Shown here one piece after another: positions 58,198-64,000 of a DNA stretch of 64,000 nucleotides (the stretch's first letter is position 1; each line of letters opens with the position of its first letter). Source of the DNA: Boswellia sacra (taxonomy: Eukaryota; Streptophyta; Magnoliopsida; Sapindales; Burseraceae); the NCBI GenBank assembly GCA_013180625.2, contig SNVD02002447.1, positions 102,804 to 166,803 of the forward strand, given 5' to 3'. The translations under genes were made by a program, and so were the position numbers. A model generated the notes under the pieces. It did no database searches, was not told where the DNA came from, and worked only from the letters and a program-made list of their open reading frames with translations.

Positions 58198-58450
58198 AAG
58201 GTGTTTAAGCTGTTACTGGACGTAAAACCAGAGGAAGATGTGAGCCACAATCACAACTACCTGTGCATATGCATGCTTGCCGTTATTTTTGAATGCCTAC
58301 TTTTATTTTATTTTATTTATTTTTATCTTTCACGTTTTTCAAATAAACAGTTGAGCTACCTATATAGATGTCATTATTGTAATACCTTTTTGGATTCTAT
58401 AAATACATCTCATGTTCTTCATTTGTATATACTTAGTGAGTTGTATCAAA

Positions 58451-59094
58451 ATGGAGGGAACCTCAGCTCGTCGATTCAAAAATATTTGTGTATTTTGTGG
58501 ATCTCAGCCTGGTAAGAATATAGCTTTTATGGAAGCAGCTCATAATCTTGGTAAGGTTTTAGCTGAAAGAAAACTTCATTTAGTTTATGGGGGAGGTAAT
58601 CGTGGGTTAATGGGGTGTGTGTCAACAACTGCATACTCAAGAGGAAGTCAAGTTTTAGGCATTATCCCTAAACCTTTAGTTAACATCACTGGGAAAACAG
58701 TTGGAGAGGAATTACAGGTATCATCCATGCATGAACGCATAGCTCGTATGATTGTAAATGCAGATGCCTTTATTGCTTTACCAGGAGGTTTTGGAACAAT
58801 GGAAGAAATCTTCAAGTTGTCTCTTGGGCCCAACTCAATATCCACCAAAAACCCATAGGTTTGTTGAATGTCAATAATTTCTTTGATTGTTTATTGTGTT
58901 TTGTTAATCAAGCTGTGGAGCAGAGATTTATCTCACAATCAGCACAACGGATCCTTGTTTCTGCCTCAACTGCCGAGGAACTAATTGATAAATTGCAAGC
59001 TTTTGTTTCTGAACCTGACCCTGAAGTATCTCAAATTGACTGGTTTGTGGGAATGAGCAATAAGAGCAAATTGGATCTGTCACTTCGTTTGTAA
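58451..59094 (+). pseudogene. LOG-like cytokinin-activating enzyme carried by the retrotransposon
   Basis: LOG enzymes cleave cytokinin riboside 5'-monophosphates into active cytokinin base and ribose 5-phosphate. From ATG 58451 the frame reads MEGTSARRFKNICVFCGSQP, VLAERKLHLVYGGGNRGLMG, VLGIIPKPLVNITGKTVGEE, SSMHERIARMIVNADAFIAL and the family signature PGGFGTMEE (58781-58807). Near 58820 one nucleotide is missing relative to the family. In the next frame the protein continues SWAQLNIHQKPIGLLNVNNF through ASTAEELIDKLQAF to KLDLSLRL and TAA at 59094. The total (644 nt) is one short of a 214-residue protein, so it is essentially full length, but this copy makes only a shortened product. Plant LOG genes normally have several introns and this copy has none, so it was probably captured from mRNA. 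Flanked by ORF-X and the element's 3' region. Confidence 0.88.
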
Positions 59095-60474
59095 CTTTTC
59101 TTACTCCTGGCTTTGTTCACAACATTTTTCTTTTGATTCAGTGTCTTTCAGGTTTGTTTGTTTCTCTTGAATAAATGAAGCTTCAGGTGATGTCTCCTAT
59201 ACTTTCTCTTTCTATATTTAAACATTGAGGACAATGTTTCGATCTTGTTGGGGGTAGATAGTAGACATATGTCATATTTTGCATTGTATTATAAAAAAAA
59301 AAATCTATTGGTCTAAGAATGGCGGAGTAAAGAGTTCATTATCTCTTGAGACGCATTCTGGATCTATTAGATCAAGAATGGCAGAGTAGGGAGGATAGTT
59401 TTGACCTTTTGATAACGCATTCTAACTAGTTGATTTGTTTTTATTTTTAAGTTGTATTTCTTGCACAGCTATTTATTGCATGTGTTCTCGGTAATTCTTG
59501 TGTAAATGAGTTTGTTTTTCTATCTAGGTATGATTTCAAAATTGTTGATTTGAGTCATCTTTTCTATTTAGGTTATCAAAGACTGATTTCTGAAATTATT
59601 TTGAGTACAATGATAAGCCTTGTGGTAAACGTATATAGCCAAGAGAATTCCCATGTTTAAGTTTACATTTTTGTAATCTCATATATCTTTTGTGAGTGAG
59701 TGGAGAGGTTGACAAAACAACTTATAAACTTTTATTGATCCTTTGAATTGATTAATCTTTGTTTAGAGTGTCATTTCTCAGATTGAGGGATTATTTTATT
59801 GTTCAGCTAAAGGACGATTCAAAATGAAATTTCAATTCTGTAAAAAAAAAAAAAAAGAACAAAAGAAAAAAAACAAAAAAAAAGTTAAAAAAAAAGTAAG
59901 TTCGATTCAATAATGTCTCATTCAAGTTTAGAAGACATTAAAAAAAAAAAAAGAGAAGTCAGTTCAATTCAATAATGTCTTCATTCAAGCTTAGAAGACA
60001 TAAGTTTTATGAAGCAGTCTTGCTCATCAAGCTCTATTTATTTTTGTTCATTTAAGATGAATGAAGTCCTAAAGCTGGTATGTTGTAAGAATGGTATTCT
60101 AAACAGTTGATTTTTCTATCTTTGGATCAATGTTAGTTTGTCAGTCTGTCCTTAAATGTGACCTTTTCTTGAGTGCTTATCTGTTTTCCAACTCCATGAG
60201 AAAGATCTTAGCCTTTTTAAACAGTTATTTACCCGTGAGGATATGGAGTTGAGGCTTTTACATGGAGTAATTTTCAAGGCTATATGTGTTGTGGTTCGTG
60301 GTAAGAAGGTTTTGGCTTGATTCACATGTACTCAGTTTTGGAAGTTATGATTGAAATAACCTTTATAGCAATCGTGATCTTGAATTGACATTTTGATTGA
60401 AATGCTGAAGTAGTTCTTCATATTTCATTGACGCTTGAATTGCTAGGGACTAGCAATAAGCTGGCAGGGGATTG
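59095..60474 (+). other. Non-coding 3' region and polypurine tract of the plus element
   Basis: Holds a conserved inverted repeat aacattgaggacaatgttt (59220-59238) followed by gttgggggtagatagtag, and two copies of an aagaatggcrgagtarrg / gacgcattct-type motif (59317-59425), also found in the minus element. Poly-A runs at about 59842-59955 flank a near-duplicate gtcagttcaattcaataatg stretch. The region ends gctggcaggggattg, the presumed purine tract beside the 3' LTR. Confidence 0.6.
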
Positions 60475-62091
60475 TGATAAACGCATGAAAGTGCACTGTT
60501 AAGCATAAATAATTAATGTTAATTGGTCAATATTATAAAACTTTTATGATATTTTAGCATAATTATTTTGCGTATGCCTTTTTTATATTTGTTTCATTTC
60601 TTTTGCATTTTCTTTAGTCTTTATCTTGAAATAAAGTGTTGTCCCTAAATTGTGACTAATGGAAATCATTTTACAGGATTATAAAATGGACATAACTCTC
60701 AATCTATGGATCAAAATGAACAGATTCTTAAACCTGGAGCAACATGACTCAATCTTACACAAAGTTGAAGAACAATCAAAAGCCCAAATCCAACATTTGA
60801 TGGGCCGAAATTGAGACACAAGAAAACCAAATTGTAGTTGTTGCTCAGCCCAACCCATGTCCGGTATTTGGGCCATATCTCAGCCAATACTTGTCCAAAA
60901 CGCTTGAATCTAGTGGCCATGGAAAGCTAAGACATAATGCTACAACTTTCATGTTTACCAGAAAGCCCAATTCGATCAGTTTGGTGGTCAAAAATCTGCT
61001 ACAAGTTGGTGGAATGTTTGGTGGCCGAAAATGTGGAAGGTTTGGTGGAAAGTTGACCAATGTTTGGTATTTGGACCATATCTCAGAGAATACTTGTCCA
61101 AATTGTATGAATCCGATGGCTATGGAAAGCTGAGACAAAATGCTACAACTTTCATGTTTACCACAAAGCTCAATTCAATCAATTTGAAAGTCAAAAACGT
61201 GCTGCAAGTTGATAAAAAGTTTGGTAGACGAAAATGTGGAAGAATTGGTAGAAAGTTTGGTATAATAGTTCCATTTCATCACCTATATAAGGACAACTTG
61301 AGGAGTTGAATGGGGGAGGCTGAGAATTTCATTATATCATTGTGTATTACAATTCTCTCTTATATTTCTCTTTACAAATGATGGGAATGAATTGTAAGTT
61401 AGGCTAGAACTCTTGGTAAGACTAGAGATGAAATTATATGTGTAGTTTGTCTACTTCTCCACTTTGATTCTTCCTCAAGGGCTATAAAGTATGTATGTTT
61501 GTTATGTTTTAAACTCTTTCTCATCTTGTGATTTCTTTTTAAATCCAGAAATTATACTACTCAATTTCATATAAATTCAGTCATGCTTTCTTTATGTGAT
61601 TCGTGTTGAATTATAATTGTTACTGGTAATTTCGTTTTATGAGTTAATCTTTTACTGCAATATTGTCATGTGATATATTGTCGCTCTTGGATAACTTGTA
61701 AGGATGAATGTTGTTGATAAATATTACTTGTAAAGAGTTTATGCATATCAAATACATGTGTTTATTAATTGTGCTATACTATATATATTTTCCGATTGAT
61801 TGTTTGGGATGTGAAACTTTCAATTGAGTTATAATTGTTGAATCAAAGTGGGGATTAGATTTACAAAACATATAAATGATTCTCGATGCCTTACCTCTTA
61901 ATTACCATCGATTGTTTTCAATTATTAAATATTGTAATATCTTTAGAACCAATCACTTTAAAGTTAAATTTTACATCTTTGTTATCTTTTTAATATTTTT
62001 GTTTTACCAACCAATTTTGTCGAAAGCCTCCTTGTGGATACGACACCTCAACCTATACTACAATAACCGCGGTATATTTTGGGCGTAATCA
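60475..62091 (+). repeat. 3' LTR of the plus-strand Athila-type element
   Basis: 1617 bp, the same length as the 5' LTR, with about 20 scattered substitutions seen by eye (for example gggcgtaatca versus gggcataatca at the end). TATATAAG at 61284-61291. Confidence 0.93.
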
Positions 62092-63136
62092 AGTTGGTAA
62101 TAATTCACCTTTTTCATTTTTGGCTACTGTAATTCCAGATTTCTTAGGTACTATTTGTGTTGGGCTTACCCACTTACCATAAAAAATAAGGTAGGTAATT
62201 CCCACATCAAGTTTTTTGAGAACTTCAGCCCTAGTGACCTCTTTTATGTAGGGATTTAATCTCCTTTGAGGTTGTTGGGATGTTTTGGCATTTTCTTCTA
62301 AATGTATTCTATGTGCACAAATCAAAGGGTTAATGCCTTTTATGTCTTTTAAAGTCCACCCTATTGCATTTTTATGCCTTTTAAGCACATGTATCAACTT
62401 ACTTTGTTGCTTGCTTGTGAAGGATGAAGAAATTACCACCGGATATGTCTGATTCTCCCCAAGATATGCATATTTCAATACTTCAGGTAAGGGCTTTAGT
62501 TCTAACTTGGGAGCTTCCTCTTCCTTGCTTTCGTTCATTTGCCCCAATTATTCAAATCTTGGTTTTGAGCCTTTTTCCATCACCCGTGCACAATCTAATA
62601 AAGAACATATATCAGAAAGATCAGACTCTAAATCCATACTTGATTGTAACGAATTCACTAAACAAGTTTTCAAAGGGTCAGAAGAACTCCCTTTTTGGAT
62701 ATGGTCTTCTACAATAGTTTCAATCACATTGGCCTCCTCAATTTCATCTTCTTCTTCATGTGGTTGTTTGCACATATTAAAAACATTAAGTTCTAATGTC
62801 ATGTTCCTAAATGATAGCTTCATGACTCGATTCCTACAATTAATCAAAGCATTAGAGGCAGCTAGAAATGGACGCCCTAAAATAACAGGAATTGAATTGT
62901 ATACTTCCACTGGTTGTGTGTCCAAGACGATCAAATCTACTGGATAGATGAATTTATCAACTTGAACTAACACATCTTCTACTACTCCTCTTGGTACTTT
63001 AATTGATCTATCAGCAAGAAAAAGAGTTACAGAATTCGGTTCTAACTCACCTAGATTGAGTTTTTGGAAAACCAAGTATGGAAGCAAATTTACACTAGCA
63101 CCTAGATCAAGTAAAGCTTGTTCAATTTTATGGTCT
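62092..63136 (-). pseudogene. gag-protease part of the minus Athila-type element
   Basis: Read from 63136 leftward: the protease region starts just after the ALLDLGAS-type site (GASVNLLPYLVFQKLNLGE), then FLADRSIKVPRGVVEDVLVQ and ILGRPFLAASNALINCRNR. After a stop near 62550 come LPEVLKYAYLGENQTYPVV, IGWTLKDIKGINPLICAHRI and WVSPTQIVPKKSGITV, up to the insertion site at 62092. It joins 49450 across the inserted element. It is cut on the right by the CACTA terminus at 63137. Confidence 0.9.
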
Positions 63137-64000
63137 CACTACAAGAATATTTTTCATATTTGTCACTTTGCATTTTTTTTTATTTGGCAGTTTTTTAAAA
63201 AAGTGAGAAGTATAACATTGGTTTAGAAGTCAAACCCATTTATTTATCATATTTGTCATATTTGTCTTTATTCAATCACATATTTATCATATTTTTTAAA
63301 TAGTGATAAGTATGTGATTTCTAAAATTTATGTAAAATTTAGGGGCGGGTTTGGGTCTGTAAAAATATTGAGCCTTTCGGGGCGGGGCGGGTCCGAGTCC
63401 ACTCTTCAGCCCTATTTGACCCACCCTGCCCTGCACAGTATTAGAATGTATATGAAAAAAATTAAAGTATTTAAACTTACAAATACTTTTTAGGGGTGAT
63501 TATGATAAATTATAATGTTTTAGAAAATCACGTAATTTTACTAGACTATATAAACATAACAATTCCTAATACCTAAACCATATTCCCTTCCCGGCTGTCT
63601 CCTTCCTTCTTGTTTAAATCCATAAACCAAAGCACCACCGTTAGACCATTCGGCCATCCGCAGCTCCCTCTAGTGTTCGTCACAGGCTCGCAGCACCTCC
63701 ACGGTTTTAGATCACCGTTGAAGCTTCAACGCTCCAGCATCTCTGCTGTCGCAACTCCAGCATCGCAGGCACAGCAGCTCCACACCTCCAGCTCACTATT
63801 GCAAGACCACCACGCCTCTAACTTGCTGTAGTAGGATCGCAACGTCTCCAGCTCATGTCGTAAGATGGCTACGCCTCCAGCTCGCTATCGCAGGACCTCC
63901 ACGCAGACCACGGCTCCAGCTCGATGTCGCAACACCTTTCTTCACGCCTCCAAGTAAGACTCTTGTATGACTTGTAGATATGACTCCTTCGTCAAACTTT
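63137..64000 (+). mobile_element. CACTA transposon, left end (continues beyond the window)
   Basis: Starts cactacaagaatatttttca at 63137 inside the minus retroelement, followed by subterminal catatttgtca repeats (63156, 63247, 63256, 63284). This end is the inverted counterpart of the terminus at 15503. A GC-rich patch at 63340-63435 (gggcggggcgggtccgagtc) may be a separate small insertion. From 63640 there is a GC-rich block with degenerate repeats of about 30 bp around ctccagctcgctatcgcagg (63787-63935). No transposase motif is seen in the visible part. Confidence 0.72.

Larger units (their letters stand above)
49451..62091 (+). mobile_element. Complete Athila-type Ty3/Gypsy retrotransposon carrying ORF-X and LOG
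   Basis: 12641 bp. LTRs of 1617 bp each (49451-51067 and 60475-62091, TGATAAACGC...TAATCA); target duplication agttg at 49446-49450 and 62092-62096; tRNA-Asp primer site; a leader with a hairpin array; gag-protease-RT-RNase H-integrase in one frame (51904-57315, three stops); then ORF-X (57649-58197), a LOG-like gene (58451-59094), a non-coding 3' region, a purine tract and the 3' LTR. Gag and pol sequence, the tRNA-Asp primer and LTR style fit the Athila clade. It is inserted antisense into the RT gene of a related element. By eye I count roughly 20 substitutions and no length change between the LTRs, so it is fairly young. Confidence 0.93.

Noticed and set aside
58412..58858. Longer start for the LOG-like gene at 58412
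   Set aside because: The extra 13 codons have no counterpart in LOG proteins; ATG at 58451 matches the family start and the minus copy's MDGTS start.
57649..59094. ORF-X or LOG as an env-like gene of Athila
   Set aside because: Neither has a signal peptide, coiled coil or membrane segment; LOG is clearly a soluble enzyme family.

Overview
This window is plant nuclear DNA, almost certainly from a eudicot. It is AT-rich and full of retrotransposons, with spliced gene fragments that keep plant-style introns and a disease-resistance type receptor-like protein (RLP) gene. The species cannot be named from the sequence. I see one probably functional host gene, the leucine-rich-repeat RLP at 25410-27926 (+). 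Almost everything else is mobile DNA or broken gene copies.

Layout. (1) 1-15503: minus-strand fragments of at least five unrelated host genes. In transcription order from the right these are an IGHMBP2/SMUBP2-type helicase, the GPI ethanolamine-phosphate transferase PIG-N, a mitochondrial phosphate carrier (PHT3) fused to coatomer beta' (COPB2), and the 5' exons of an NADP-malic enzyme. The exon/intron structure is kept and all lie in the same orientation. A CACTA-type terminus at 15503 suggests a gene-capturing (Pack-)CACTA transposon. A dead L1-type LINE (about 3645-9755) sits inside the coatomer intron. (2) 15504-32144: AT-rich land with the intact RLP gene, a relic of another RLP 3' end (15730), MITE-like repeats, a relic RLP upstream region (about 29800) and a probable solo LTR (about 30790-31503). 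(3) 32145-38210: an internally deleted Sirevirus-type Copia element inserted at the start codon of an RLP pseudogene (38213-38883). A truncated minus-strand Copia element (38884-40801) is inserted in that pseudogene in turn. (4) 40802-63136: a Ty3/Gypsy LTR, then a minus-strand Athila-type element (42890-49450 plus 62092-63136). Inside its reverse-transcriptase gene lies a younger, complete plus-strand element of a related subfamily (49451-62091; two 1617-bp LTRs; 5-bp target duplication agttg). (5) 63137-64000: the start of another CACTA element.

Most interesting system: both Athila-type elements carry the same two extra genes between pol and the 3' LTR, where some Athila elements have an env-like gene. 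These are a small Cys-containing ORF of unknown function (ORF-X) and an intronless, nearly full-length copy of LOG, the cytokinin-activating phosphoribohydrolase. In the plus element the LOG frame is broken only by an apparent 1-nt deletion. In the minus element it has an internal in-frame deletion and two stops. The shared order shows the cargo belongs to the element lineage and is not a chance neighbour. The plus element also has twelve tandem hairpin units in its 5' leader, with base-pair-preserving changes between units. The gag-pol of this copy is stopped three times, each at a position where a Gln codon is expected.
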